Below are positions 15,926-24,140 of a stretch of DNA of 35,488 nt, one piece after another; position 1 is the first letter of the stretch, and the number at the start of each line of letters is the position of its first letter. Under the pieces are notes generated by a model. The model was not told the origin of the DNA. It ran no database searches and saw only the letters and a list, made by a program, of their open reading frames with translations. Source of the stretch: an uncultured Gemmiger sp. GTDB lineage: Bacteria; Bacillota; Clostridia; Oscillospirales; Ruminococcaceae. Position numbers and translations under genes: made by a program. The stretch lies in assembly GCA_944382835.1 (NCBI GenBank), contig CALWNP010000027.1:1-35488 (forward strand), in the 5' to 3' direction.

Positions 15926-16967
15926 AGTAGAAGTCGTCGGCGGGCATGGCGCCGCCCACACTGGAGGGATCGGCGTCGTAGAGGACCTGGAAGTAGTTGG
16001 TCAGGTCGGTCTTCATCTCGTCCCCGGTCTCAAAGACGATGTTGCACTGGGGCAGGGCCTTCTGGGCCAGGGCAGCCTTGGCCACAATGCCGTACTCCTC
16101 GCAGAGAGCCGCGGTGCCCTCCACGTCGCTGTTGGCGGCCGTCACGCTGGCCGCATAGTCGTTCATGAACTGGTTGAAGGCTTCGGGATCGGCCTCCACC
16201 GCATCCTTGCGCACCACCAGCACGCCGGTGACCAGCTTGCTGCCGGCCACGGCCTCCCACTCAGTGTTCATGTCCAGCGCCACCCGCAGGCCCTCGGTCT
16301 GGGCCAGGGCGCTGGTGACAAAGGGCTGGGGCAGCATGGCGATGGTGGAGGTGCCGGCCTGCAGCTGGGACAGCGCCTCGGTGGCCTCGCTGTAATACTC
16401 GATGGTCACGTCGGTGTCAGGGTTCAGCCCGTTCTGGGTCAGGATGTAGCGCAGCACATACTCGGGGGTAGTGCCCTTGCCGGTGGTCAGGATGGTCTTG
16501 CCCTTCAGGTCGGCCACGCTCTGGACGGTGTCCCCCTGCTCCAGGACGTAGAGCACGCCCAGGGTGTTGATGCAGGCCACTTCCACCCCGCCGCTGGTCT
16601 TCTGGTAAAGGGTGGCCGCCAGGTTGGCCGGGATGGCCGCGGCGTCCAGGTCGCCCTTGACCAGCAGCGGCACGATCTCATCGGCCGCGCCGTACATGGT
16701 AAAGTCATAGGTGCCGGTCTCCTCGCTGGTGTCCACCAGGTTGACCAGGCCCATGGTGGTGGGGCCCTTCAGCCCGGCCACACGCAGGACCGCGGCGGAC
16801 TCAGGGGTTGCCTCGGCGGGTTCGGGGGTGGGGGTGGCTTCAACTGCCTCGCTGGAGACTGCTTCAGAGGAAGCCGCCTCGCTGGAAGAGGCGGTCTGCC
16901 CCGCGCAGCCCACCATCGAAACACAGAGAACCAGTGCCGTCATTGCGGCAAGAAACTTTTTCACCAT
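15915..16967 (-). CDS. ABC transporter substrate-binding lipoprotein, NitT/TauT type
   Basis: 350 residues. The signal peptide ends in the lipobox SMVGC (Cys21), then a Ser/Ala/Glu-rich linker to about 60. The ligand-binding domain follows: LRVAGLKGPTTMGL, YGAADEIVPLLVKGDLDAAAIPAN, the paired VADLKGKTILTTGKGTTPEYVLR and the C-terminal lobe. This layout is that of SsuA/TauA/THI5-like binding proteins with two lobes. It is held outside the membrane by its lipid and delivers ligand to the adjacent permease. First gene of the three-gene operon, divergent from the Crp-like regulator across about 118 bp. The ligand is unknown. Confidence 0.9.
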   Translation of the reverse strand: MVKKFLAAMTALVLCVSMVGCAGQTASSSEAASSEAVSSEAVEATPTPEPAEATPESAAVLRVAGLKGPTTMGLVNLVDTSEETGTYDFTMYGAADEIVPLLVKGDLDAAAIPANLAATLYQKTSGGVEVACINTLGVLYVLEQGDTVQSVADLKGKTILTTGKGTTPEYVLRYILTQNGLNPDTDVTIEYYSEATEALSQLQAGTSTIAMLPQPFVTSALAQTEGLRVALDMNTEWEAVAGSKLVTGVLVVRKDAVEADPEAFNQFMNDYAASVTAANSDVEGTAALCEEYGIVAKAALAQKALPQCNIVFETGDEMKTDLTNYFQVLYDADPSSVGGAMPADDFYYAG

Positions 16968-16987
16968 TGTTCATTCACTCCAAACGT

Positions 16988-17016
16988 TTGCTTTTGCCCT
17001 GATACTATACTATAAT
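16988..17016 (+). promoter_or_regulatory. Promoter of the Crp-like/GT2/flavin-reductase operon
   Basis: TTGCTT (16988-16993), 17 bp, TATAAT (17011-17016). The complementary strand of the -10 region also reads TATAGT twice, so the divergent ABC operon may use an overlapping promoter, though no good -35 is seen for it. Confidence 0.75.
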
Positions 17017-17085
17017 AGGAGGAAGATGTCTGTTGCCGTTGCAACATGGATGCCCCCACGGGGCGGAAAACAGAGGGATTTTTCC

Positions 17086-17778
17086 ATGGATTTGAAACCA
17101 TACTACGCGGTTTTGCGCCAGACCTCGCTGCTGCGAGGGATGCGGGACGATGAGCTGGATACCATGATGCAGTGCTTTGCCCCCCGGGTGCGCCGCTACC
17201 AGAAGGGCGAGATCCTGCTGCTGGCCGGCTTTGAAAACCGGGAAATGGGCATTGTGCTGGAGGGGGAGATTTCTGCCTTCAAGAACACCCCCGACGGGGG
17301 CAACGTGGTCATCACCCACATGGGCCCGGGGGGGTTGTTCGGGGATGTGCTGTCCGGCTCCAGCGAGCGAAGCCCGGTGAGCGTCATGGCCCAGACCGAC
17401 TGCCTGGCCCTCTGGCTGCCCTATCAGAAGATCATCCGCCCCTGCGCCAAGCTCCACGCCACCCACCTGCAGCTGCTGCAAAACCTGGTGCTGACCATCA
17501 GCAACAAATACTTTGCCCTGGACCGCCGGGTGGAGCTGCTGATCTGCAAAAGCCTGCGGGCCCGCATTGCCATCTGGCTGCTGGACCAGGCAGAGCACGC
17601 CAAAAGCGACACCTTTGCGGTGTCCTTGACCCGGGCCGGGCTGGCCGAGTACCTGAACTGTGACCGCAGCGCCCTGAGCCGGGAACTGAGCCGGATGCAG
17701 AAGGACGGACTGCTGGAAACCTACCGCGGCAGCTTCAAGCTGCTGGACAAAGACGGCTTGCGGGCCCAGTGCCAGTGA
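17086..17778 (+). CDS. Crp/Fnr-family transcriptional regulator
   Basis: 230 residues. The N-terminal cyclic-nucleotide-type beta barrel is visible (YQKGEILLLAGFENREMGIVLEGEISAF, near 38-65), followed by a dimer helix and a winged helix at the C-terminus (LTRAGLAEYLNCDRSALSRE, near 183-202). No cysteine cluster of FNR type is present, so it is not an iron-sulfur oxygen sensor; the ligand is unknown. The ATG at 17086 has AGAGGGA at 8 bases. An in-frame ATG at 17026 lies almost at the predicted transcription start, so it is less likely. It diverges from the ABC transporter and leads an operon with the glycosyltransferase gene 17 bp on; it may control both sides. Confidence 0.9.
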   Translation: MDLKPYYAVLRQTSLLRGMRDDELDTMMQCFAPRVRRYQKGEILLLAGFENREMGIVLEGEISAFKNTPDGGNVVITHMGPGGLFGDVLSGSSERSPVSVMAQTDCLALWLPYQKIIRPCAKLHATHLQLLQNLVLTISNKYFALDRRVELLICKSLRARIAIWLLDQAEHAKSDTFAVSLTRAGLAEYLNCDRSALSRELSRMQKDGLLETYRGSFKLLDKDGLRAQCQ

Positions 17779-17795
17779 GCGGGAGGAGATGCAAA

Positions 17796-18767
17796 ATGAA
17801 CCCACCCATCCTGTACCTGATCATCCCCTGCTACAACGAGCAGGAGGTGCTGCCCATCACCGCGCCCCAGTTTCTGGCCAAGATCTGCCAGCTGCGGGAT
17901 GCGGGCAAAATCAGCGACGACAGCCGGGTGCTGTTTGTCAACGACGGTTCCCGGGACGGCACCTGGGATCTGATCCGCCAACTGGCCGCCCGGGACCCCC
18001 ACTATCTGGGCATCTGTCAGAGCCGCAACCGCGGCCACCAGAATGCGGTGCTGGCCGGCCTGATGGAGGCCAAGGACCGCTGCGACATCACCATCTCCAT
18101 CGACTGTGACGGCCAGGACGACATCAACGCCATGGACGCCATGGTGGACGCCTATCTGGACGGCTGCGAGGTGGTGTATGGGGTGCGCTCCAAGCGGGAC
18201 ACCGACACTTTTTTCAAGCGGTTTACCGCCGAGAGCTTTTACAAGCTGCTCAACGCCATGGGGGCCGAGGTGGTGTTCAACCACGCCGACTACCGGCTGA
18301 TGAGCGCCCGGGTGCTGAAAGAGTTCGCCAACTTCAAGGAGGTCAACCTCTTTCTGCGGGGGCTGGTGCCGCTGGTGGGCTTCAAGAGCACCACGGTGGC
18401 CTACGAGCGCCATGAGCGGATCGCCGGCGAAAGCCACTATCCCCTCTCCAAGATGCTCTCCCTGGCCTTTGACGGCATCACCAGCCTTTCGGTCAAGCCC
18501 ATCCGGTTCATCACCGGCTTCGGGGTGTTGGTGGCGCTGGTCTCCTTTGTGGGAGTGATCTGGGCGGTGGTGGAAGCCGGCCTGGGCGCCACCGTCTCGG
18601 GCTGGGCCAGCATGACCAGCATCATCTGCTTTGTGTCGGGCGTCCAGCTGATCTGCCTGGGGGTCATCGGCGAATATGTGGGCAAGATCTACCTGGAAAC
18701 CAAACACCGTCCCCGGTACATCATCAGCGAGCGCACCTGGGACGACACCCAAAAGGAGGACAACTGA
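17796..18767 (+). CDS. Family 2 glycosyltransferase, GtrB/DPM1-like
   Basis: 323 residues. An N-terminal GT-A domain begins YLIIPCYNEQEVLP, with the DxD-like SIDCDGQDD near 105 and the acceptor region DYRLMSARV near 165. Two membrane segments lie near the C-terminus (about 238-262 and 270-300), followed by a cytoplasmic tail with KHRPRYII. This layout is that of polyprenyl-phosphate glycosyltransferases, which move a sugar from a nucleotide donor to undecaprenyl phosphate at the inner face of the membrane. Sugar and downstream acceptor are unknown. GGGAGGAG precedes the start. It lies between the Crp-like regulator and the flavin-reductase gene, with no gap before the latter. Confidence 0.92.
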   Translation: MNPPILYLIIPCYNEQEVLPITAPQFLAKICQLRDAGKISDDSRVLFVNDGSRDGTWDLIRQLAARDPHYLGICQSRNRGHQNAVLAGLMEAKDRCDITISIDCDGQDDINAMDAMVDAYLDGCEVVYGVRSKRDTDTFFKRFTAESFYKLLNAMGAEVVFNHADYRLMSARVLKEFANFKEVNLFLRGLVPLVGFKSTTVAYERHERIAGESHYPLSKMLSLAFDGITSLSVKPIRFITGFGVLVALVSFVGVIWAVVEAGLGATVSGWASMTSIICFVSGVQLICLGVIGEYVGKIYLETKHRPRYIISERTWDDTQKEDN

Positions 18768-19340
18768 ATGGCCCGTCAAGTCTGGAAAGGTTCCACCCTG
18801 CTCAACCCCGAGCCGCCGGTGCTGGTGAGCTGCGGCCCTGCCGACCACCCCAACCTGATTACGGTGGGCTGGTGCGGCACCATCTGCACCCAGCCCCCCA
18901 TGCTGTCCATCAGCGTGCGGCCTGAACGGTACAGCCACCATCTGATCCGGGAAAGCGGGGTCTTTGTGGTCAATCTGCCCACCCAGGCGCTGACCCGTGC
19001 GGTGGACTGGTGCGGGGTCAAGAGCGGCCGGGATGTGGACAAGTTTTCCGCCATGAAGCTGGACGCTCTGCCCGCCGCCAAGGTGGACACCGTCCTGCTG
19101 GCCCAAAGCCCGGTGAATCTGGAATGCCGGGTGACCCAGGTCATCCCCCTGGGCAGCCACGACCTGTTTCTGGCCGAGGTGGTGGCGGTGGACGTGGAGG
19201 AAAGTCTGCTGGACGAAAACGGCAAGCTGCGGCTGGACAAAGCCAAACTCATCGTCTACTCCCACGGAGACTATCTGGCGCTGGGACGCCGGCTGGGCAC
19301 CTTCGGATACAGCGTGCGCCGGCGTAGCCCTCGCCGCTGA
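18768..19340 (+). CDS. Flavin-reductase-like FMN-binding protein
   Basis: 190 residues, a normal length for the FMN-binding split-barrel family. The region VLVSCGPADHPNLITVGWCGTICTQPPMLSISV matches the flavin-reductase-like fold, as do SGVFVVNLP and the C-terminal half LFLAEVVAVDVEE. Such proteins bind FMN and transfer electrons, or act as oxidoreductases on unknown substrates. The ATG follows the previous stop codon directly and AAAGGAGG lies at the right distance. Its partner role with a membrane glycosyltransferase is not obvious. A strong terminator follows. Confidence 0.9.
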   Translation: MARQVWKGSTLLNPEPPVLVSCGPADHPNLITVGWCGTICTQPPMLSISVRPERYSHHLIRESGVFVVNLPTQALTRAVDWCGVKSGRDVDKFSAMKLDALPAAKVDTVLLAQSPVNLECRVTQVIPLGSHDLFLAEVVAVDVEESLLDENGKLRLDKAKLIVYSHGDYLALGRRLGTFGYSVRRRSPRR

Positions 19341-19356
19341 ATTTTATCATACAGAC

Positions 19357-19395
19357 AAAACCGCCCGGGCGCATGGTCAGCGCCCGGGCGGTTTT
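19357..19395. terminator. Bidirectional terminator
   Basis: A 15-bp perfect stem, AAAACCGCCCGGGCG (19357-19371) with its complement (19381-19395), has T-runs on both strands. It ends the plus-strand operon and, on the minus strand, the mgl operon. Confidence 0.93.
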
Positions 19396-19417
19396 GCGTT
19401 GGGAGGAAGTGTTCAGA

Positions 19418-20035
19418 TCATTGCCAGACTGCGGTCAGCAAATGTTCTCCGGTCATGGTCACCACGGTGTCGGCGGTGATGGTCTGGCCGCTGTACTGCC
19501 AGCCCGCGAAGGTGTAGCCTTCCCGCTGGGGGGTGGGCAGCGGGCCGTAGGGCTCGCCGTAGGTCACCGTGATGGGGGGGTCGTCCCCGGTGCCCCCTGC
19601 CAGATCAAACCGGACAAGGAAACTGGCGGGCTGCCAGACCGCATAGAGGGTGAAGTCGGTTTCCACCTTGTCGGCGGCAAAATCCCAGTAGTTCACCTCG
19701 GGTTCGGGGGTCAGGCTCCAGCCGGCCAGGGTGTAGCCGGGGCGCAGCGGGGTTTCCGGCTGTGCCACCGTCTGGCCGTGCTGGATCTTCTGGGCCGGCA
19801 CCGTCACATCATCCATACCGGTGTTGAAGGTGACGGTGAAGCCGCTGTGGGTGGCCCCCCACAGGGTCAGCAGAAGGGCGGCGGCAATCATCAGGCCGAT
19901 GCAGGCGTCCAGCACCCGGATGGGCACATCCTTGCTGCCGTAGATGCCGCGGCCAAACCACCGCTTTTTCACATTGGGGCTTTCCCCTTGGGCGTTTTCT
20001 GCCTGGGGCGTTGTTTTTTCTGGCTGATCGTTCAT
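19418..20035 (-). CDS. Membrane-anchored protein with two InlB B-type repeats
   Basis: 205 residues. A charged cytoplasmic N-terminus (1-40) and one membrane segment (about 43-62) are followed by two repeats of the Listeria-Bacteroides (Flg_new, InlB B-repeat) type. Each has a strand like FTVTFNTG or FLVRFDLAG, then RPGYTLAGW or REGYTFAGW, ending in LYAVW or LLTAVW. The repeats form small beta domains used in surface proteins for contact or assembly. It has no wall anchor and no secretion signal other than the membrane segment. It lies 21 bp after mglC and before the shared terminator, so it is probably the last gene of the mgl operon. Its role there is unknown. Confidence 0.85.
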   Translation of the reverse strand: MNDQPEKTTPQAENAQGESPNVKKRWFGRGIYGSKDVPIRVLDACIGLMIAAALLLTLWGATHSGFTVTFNTGMDDVTVPAQKIQHGQTVAQPETPLRPGYTLAGWSLTPEPEVNYWDFAADKVETDFTLYAVWQPASFLVRFDLAGGTGDDPPITVTYGEPYGPLPTPQREGYTFAGWQYSGQTITADTVVTMTGEHLLTAVWQ

Positions 20036-20056
20036 ATACCCTACCTTGGTTGCAGT

Positions 20057-21148
20057 TTATTTCTTGACGAGGTACTTGCGCATATCGATGGAGCAGGCGA
20101 TCAGGATGATCAGGCCCTTGATGATGTACTGCATGTTGCCGCTGATGGACAGGAAGTTCAGCGCCACAAAGATAATGCGCAGCAGGAAGACGCCCATGAC
20201 GATGCCGCTGATCTTGCCGGTGCCGCCGACGAAGGAGACGCCTCCGATGACGCAGGCCGCGATGGCGTCACATTCGTAGTTCAGGCCGGTGTTGGCGGTG
20301 TTGGACTGAATACGGGCGGACTCGATGAAGCCCTCGATGCCGTACATGCAGCCCGCCAGGGTGTGGACCATGACGGTGGTCAGGAAGACGTTGACGCCCG
20401 AGACGTTGGCGGCTTCGGGGTTGGAGCCCACCGCAAACATGTTCTTGCCGAAGGTGGTCTTGTTCCAGATGAACCACATGACCGCCACCAGGATGATGGC
20501 ATACAGGACGTAGAGGGGAACCGCCACGCTCTGGCCGTTGCCGGTGGGGATGCGGAAGAGGGCGCCGGTGATGAAGTTCTTGTAGGTATCACTCAGGCCG
20601 GACAGGGGCTGGCCGTTGTTGCCGTTGAGCATGTAGAATTCCAGGATCAGGCCGTAGACGATGAGCTGGGTGGCCAGGGTGACGATGAAGGGGTGAAGGC
20701 TGAACTTGGCCACAAAGAAGCCGTTGACCAGGCCCACGATGCCGCCCACCAGGATGACCAGCAGGATGACCAGGGGGATGGGCATTTCGGGCAGGGTGGC
20801 AAACATCTTGTTGCCCCAATCGGTGGCCTGGAGCAGGGCGGCGGAGATGGCTGCGGTGAGGCCCACCACGCGGCCGGCCGAAAGGTCGGTACCTGTGAGG
20901 ACGATACAGCCGCCGATGCCCAGCGCGATGGGCAGCGATGCCGCCGAAAGGCTGATGACGTTGACGATGGAGCTGGTGGAGATAAAACTGTTGTTGCGGG
21001 ACCAGGTGTAGATGACAAAGATCACCAGCAGGATATAGATGGCATTGTTCAGCAGCAGGTCGGCGATGCTGCGCCGCTTGTCCTGGGCATCCATCGCCTT
21101 GAACTCGGCCGCGCTTTGCTGCAGGTTGTTCACAAACGCAAGTTTCAT
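20057..21148 (-). CDS. mglC: Galactose/methyl-galactoside ABC transporter permease
   Basis: 363 residues with about nine to ten membrane segments. Family signatures of the BPD_transp_2 (ribose/galactose) permeases are visible: GGCIVLTGTDLSAGRVVGLTAA near 102-120, FIVTLATQLIVYGL near 155 and GNPEAA-like VGSNPEAANVSGVN near 243-256. GGVSFVGGTGKISGIVMG follows near 310. It forms the membrane channel with MglA. AGAGGAGG precedes the start; the gene begins 15 bp after mglA. The name follows the galactose-type binding protein in the same operon. Confidence 0.93.
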   Translation of the reverse strand: MKLAFVNNLQQSAAEFKAMDAQDKRRSIADLLLNNAIYILLVIFVIYTWSRNNSFISTSSIVNVISLSAASLPIALGIGGCIVLTGTDLSAGRVVGLTAAISAALLQATDWGNKMFATLPEMPIPLVILLVILVGGIVGLVNGFFVAKFSLHPFIVTLATQLIVYGLILEFYMLNGNNGQPLSGLSDTYKNFITGALFRIPTGNGQSVAVPLYVLYAIILVAVMWFIWNKTTFGKNMFAVGSNPEAANVSGVNVFLTTVMVHTLAGCMYGIEGFIESARIQSNTANTGLNYECDAIAACVIGGVSFVGGTGKISGIVMGVFLLRIIFVALNFLSISGNMQYIIKGLIILIACSIDMRKYLVKK

Positions 21149-21163
21149 GGACGTTTCCTCCTC

Positions 21164-22663
21164 TTATACATACTTTGCGGCAAGGGTCATGATTTCTTCC
21201 TGGGTGGTGGTGCGGGCATCCACCTCGCCGGCCAGCCGGCCCCCCGACATGACCATGATGCGGTCGCAGACACCCAGCAGCTCCGGCATTTCGGAGGAGA
21301 CCATCACGATGGTCTTGCCCTTGTTGGCCAGATCGATGATCAGCTGGTAGATCTCGTACTTGGCGCCCACATCGATGCCGCGGGTGGGCTCATCCAGCAG
21401 CAGCACCTCGGGGTCGGTGAGCAGCCAGCGGCCCAGAATGACCTTTTGCTGGTTGCCGCCCGAAAGGCTGCGGATCTTGGTTTCCTGGCTGGGGGTTTTG
21501 GTGTGCATGGCGTCGATGGACCACTGGGTATCCTTTTTCATCGACTTGCTGTCCAGCATAATGCCGAATTTCAGGTGCTTGGACAGGCTGGAGATCACGG
21601 TGTTTTCCCGGATGTTCAGGATGCCGAAGATACCGGTGGCCCGACGCTCCTCGGTGAGCAGGGCAAAGCCGTTCTTGATGCTCTCGCGGGAATTGCGGTT
21701 GCGGCAGACCTTGCCTCCCAGCTTGATGGTGCCGCCCTTGCGGGTGGCCACTCCGAAGATGTTCTCCAGCGTCTCGGTCCGGCCGGAGCCGTCCAGGCCG
21801 GCCAGGCCGACGATCTCGCCCCGGCGGGCGTTGAAGGAGACATCGCTGAGCAGCGAATACTGAGCGGTGAGGTGTTCCACCTCCAGGTAGACATCCCCCG
21901 GCTTGTTGGTCTTGGGGGGGAACTGGTTGCCCAGTTCACGACCGACCATCAGCCGGATGATGGTGGGCATATCCAGCTCCCTGGCGGGGCGGGTGGCCAC
22001 CCAGGTGCCGTCGCGCATGACGGTGATGTCATCGCTGATGCGCAGGATCTCGGCCATCTTGTGGCTGATGTAGATGATGCCCACCCCGCGGTCCCGCAGC
22101 ATGTTGATGATGCGGAAAAGGTGTTCCACTTCCTCCTCGGTCAGCGAGGAGGTGGGCTCGTCAAAGACGATGACCTTGGAATTGTAGGACACCGCCTTGG
22201 CGATCTCCACCATCTGCCGCTGGGAAACCGGCAGGGTGCTCATGATCCGGTGGGGGTCCACATCGATCTCCAGTTCCTTGAACACCTTCATGGTGTCCTT
22301 GTACATCTTTTTTTCGTCCACCATCACCCCGCCGATCAAGGGGTAACGGCCCAGCCAGAGGTTGTCCATGACGCTGCGCTTGAGGGCCTGGTTCAGTTCC
22401 TGGTGGACCATGGCGACGCCGTTTTCCAGCGCCTCCTTACTGTTTTTGAAGGAGACATCCTTGCCTTCCAGCTGGATGGAACCTTCGTCCTTGGAATAAA
22501 TGCCGAAGAGGCATTTCATCAGGGTGGATTTGCCGGCGCCGTTCTCCCCCATCAAGGCGTGAACCGTCCCCTTGCGCAGGGTCAGCGAGACGTGGTCCAG
22601 GGCCTTGACGCCGGGAAAGGCTTTGGAAATGTCTGTCATCTGCAGCAAGACATCTTCTCCCAT
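21164..22663 (-). CDS. mglA: Galactose/methyl-galactoside ABC transporter ATP-binding protein
   Basis: 499 residues with two ATPase domains in one chain, as in all sugar importers of this class. Domain 1 has [12 protein letters not shown] near 38, LPVSQRQM as its signature region, and [11 protein letters not shown]. Domain 2 has a degenerate Walker A ([10 protein letters not shown]), signature SGGNQQKV and Walker [16 protein letters not shown]. It energises import of galactose or related sugars through MglC. GGAGG lies in the leader. Second gene of mglBAC. Confidence 0.95.
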   Translation of the reverse strand: MGEDVLLQMTDISKAFPGVKALDHVSLTLRKGTVHALMGENGAGKSTLMKCLFGIYSKDEGSIQLEGKDVSFKNSKEALENGVAMVHQELNQALKRSVMDNLWLGRYPLIGGVMVDEKKMYKDTMKVFKELEIDVDPHRIMSTLPVSQRQMVEIAKAVSYNSKVIVFDEPTSSLTEEEVEHLFRIINMLRDRGVGIIYISHKMAEILRISDDITVMRDGTWVATRPARELDMPTIIRLMVGRELGNQFPPKTNKPGDVYLEVEHLTAQYSLLSDVSFNARRGEIVGLAGLDGSGRTETLENIFGVATRKGGTIKLGGKVCRNRNSRESIKNGFALLTEERRATGIFGILNIRENTVISSLSKHLKFGIMLDSKSMKKDTQWSIDAMHTKTPSQETKIRSLSGGNQQKVILGRWLLTDPEVLLLDEPTRGIDVGAKYEIYQLIIDLANKGKTIVMVSSEMPELLGVCDRIMVMSGGRLAGEVDARTTTQEEIMTLAAKYV

Positions 22664-22690
22664 GCGTAGTCCTCCTTTTCATTCAAGATA

Positions 22691-22730
22691 AGGGGGCTGC
22701 TGCCTATCCAAACAGCCGCCCCCTTTTTTA
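22691..22730 (+). terminator. Hairpin between mglB and mglA with a T-run on the opposite strand
   Basis: GGGGGCTGCTG and CAGCCGCCCCC form a stem (about 22692-22702 with 22713-22723). The T-run (TTTTTT) follows only on the plus strand. On the minus strand the stem lies between mglB and mglA and may protect the mglB message or reduce read-through. Nothing on the plus strand needs a terminator. Confidence 0.6.
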
Positions 22731-22765
22731 GATGCGATTGGTTGATTCTCTGTGATCTTTGATCC

Positions 22766-23944
22766 TTAGCCGGCGTACTCCTGATACGCGATGTAGATCT
22801 TGTTGTTCAGGTTGTTGGCAGTATCCTTGGTGTAGGAATCGGTGTTGGCCAGCAGGTCCTCACCGGCCGCCACGTTGGAGGCCAGGGTGCTGATGCACTC
22901 AGCCATGCCTTCGGCGTCCTGCTTGATGGTACCGGTCATCTTGCCGTCCGCGATCAGCTGCTTGGCGGAGTCGGTGGCGTCCACGCCAAAGACCGGGATG
23001 GTCTTGGACTGACCGTCGCCCAGGTTGTAGCCCGCGGCGTTCAGGGCGGAGATGCAGCCCTCGGCCATGTTGTCGTTGTTGCAGATGATGAGCTCAATCA
23101 TGTTGCCGTTGGCTTCGCTGTACTGGCTCAGGTTGGTCTGCATGTACTCCTGGGCAGCCTGGGCGCTCCAGTTGCCCTGCAGGTCCAGCTGGAACTTGTC
23201 GGCGTTGGAGGAATCAAAGTACTGCAGCGCGGGCTTGCCGGCCTCGGTCAGGATGGCGTCGGCGTCCTCCACGGCGTACTGGGTGCGGTAGATGGCCTCG
23301 ACGTTGGCCGCATCGCCCTTGAACATGGCGTACTGGATGGTGCCGTCGCCGTTCAGATCGATGGCGTCATAGTTGGCCAGGACGTAGTTGCCAATCATCT
23401 TGCCCTGCATGTGGCCGGCCTCGGGGGCGTCGGTGCCGACGAAGGCGATGTTGTCATAGGCGCCCAGGACTGCACCTTCCTTGCCGTCCTCTTCCACCGC
23501 GCGGTTGAAGAAGATCACCGGGACACCGGCCGCAGAGGCCTTGTCACAGATGGAGGAAGCGGCGTCGGAGGAGCCGGAGGTGACCAGGTTGACGATCAGC
23601 AGGTTGGTGCCGGAAGCCAGCGCGGTGTCGATCTGCTCGTTCTGGGTGGTCTGGTTGGAGTTGCCGTCATAGTCGGTATAGCTGATGCCAGCGGCTTCCA
23701 GATCGGCATCCAGGGCGGTGCGGACGCTGGAGATGTATGTATCCGAATAGGCATAGTAGAACACGCCGGCTTTGATATCGGTGGCGGCAGCGGTGGCCTC
23801 GGTGGCGGCCTCGGAAACGGAGGAAGCGGTGGACTCGGCTGCGGATTCGGTAGAGGTCGAAGACGCAGAAGAATCGGTGCCGCCGCAGGCTGCCAGGCTC
23901 AATGCCATTGCAGCTGCCATGGTCAGGGCAAATACTTTTTTCAT
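22766..23944 (-). CDS. mglB: Galactose/glucose-binding lipoprotein
   Basis: 392 residues. The signal peptide ends in the lipobox SLAAC (Cys20), then a Ser/Glu-rich linker to about 55. The type 1 periplasmic-binding fold follows. DLNGDGTIQYAMFKGD (near 200) corresponds to the calcium-binding loop region of galactose/glucose-binding protein, which supports MglB over ribose-type homologues. Other marks are VIFFNRAVE, CNNDNMAEG and FGVDATDSAKQLI. It is anchored outside the membrane and passes galactose or glucose to MglAC. AAGGAGA precedes the start. First gene of the operon, 196 bp after the sensor gene set, with its own promoter. Confidence 0.94.
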   Translation of the reverse strand: MKKVFALTMAAAMALSLAACGGTDSSASSTSTESAAESTASSVSEAATEATAAATDIKAGVFYYAYSDTYISSVRTALDADLEAAGISYTDYDGNSNQTTQNEQIDTALASGTNLLIVNLVTSGSSDAASSICDKASAAGVPVIFFNRAVEEDGKEGAVLGAYDNIAFVGTDAPEAGHMQGKMIGNYVLANYDAIDLNGDGTIQYAMFKGDAANVEAIYRTQYAVEDADAILTEAGKPALQYFDSSNADKFQLDLQGNWSAQAAQEYMQTNLSQYSEANGNMIELIICNNDNMAEGCISALNAAGYNLGDGQSKTIPVFGVDATDSAKQLIADGKMTGTIKQDAEGMAECISTLASNVAAGEDLLANTDSYTKDTANNLNNKIYIAYQEYAG

Positions 23945-24015
23945 AGTGTTTCTCCTTCTATGCAGTGGGATATTTTGCGGAGCCCGTTCCTCAGACGGCC
24001 CCGCCTGACATCTTC

Positions 24016-24044
24016 ATGATAAAGGAAAAATGCTTCCATTACAA
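24016..24044 (-). promoter_or_regulatory. Promoter of mglBAC
   Basis: On the minus strand TTGTAA (24044-24039), 17 bp, TATCAT (24021-24016). A perfect palindrome abuts the -35 box from upstream, where an activator would bind. Confidence 0.75.
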
Positions 24045-24058
24045 GGTGAAATTTCACC
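24045..24058. promoter_or_regulatory. Palindrome upstream of the mglB -35 box, candidate activator site
   Basis: GGTGAAATTTCACC is a perfect 14-bp palindrome directly upstream of the -35 box. The regulator is not known; the AraC-type response regulator encoded nearby is the first candidate, though such proteins more often bind direct repeats. Confidence 0.55.
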
Positions 24059-24140
24059 GAATGAAAGGGTGTTTTTTTATCATCTTAGGGGATATTGTGC
24101 AGTACTTTGCCCGTTCTTTTGTGCAGGTTGTATATTTCGA

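Noticed and set aside
17026-17085. Earlier start codon for the Crp-like regulator at 17026.
   Set aside because: The AGGAGG is only three bases from it and the predicted transcription start is almost at the same place; the start at 17086 has better spacing and matches the family N-terminus.
19373-22669. Very long open frame (over 1000 codons) on the plus strand opposite mglA, mglC and the repeat-protein gene.
   Set aside because: Its predicted protein is low-complexity (Gly, His, Gln, Val, Asp rich), has no domain, and lies exactly opposite well-supported genes in GC-rich DNA, where antisense frames stay open by codon bias.
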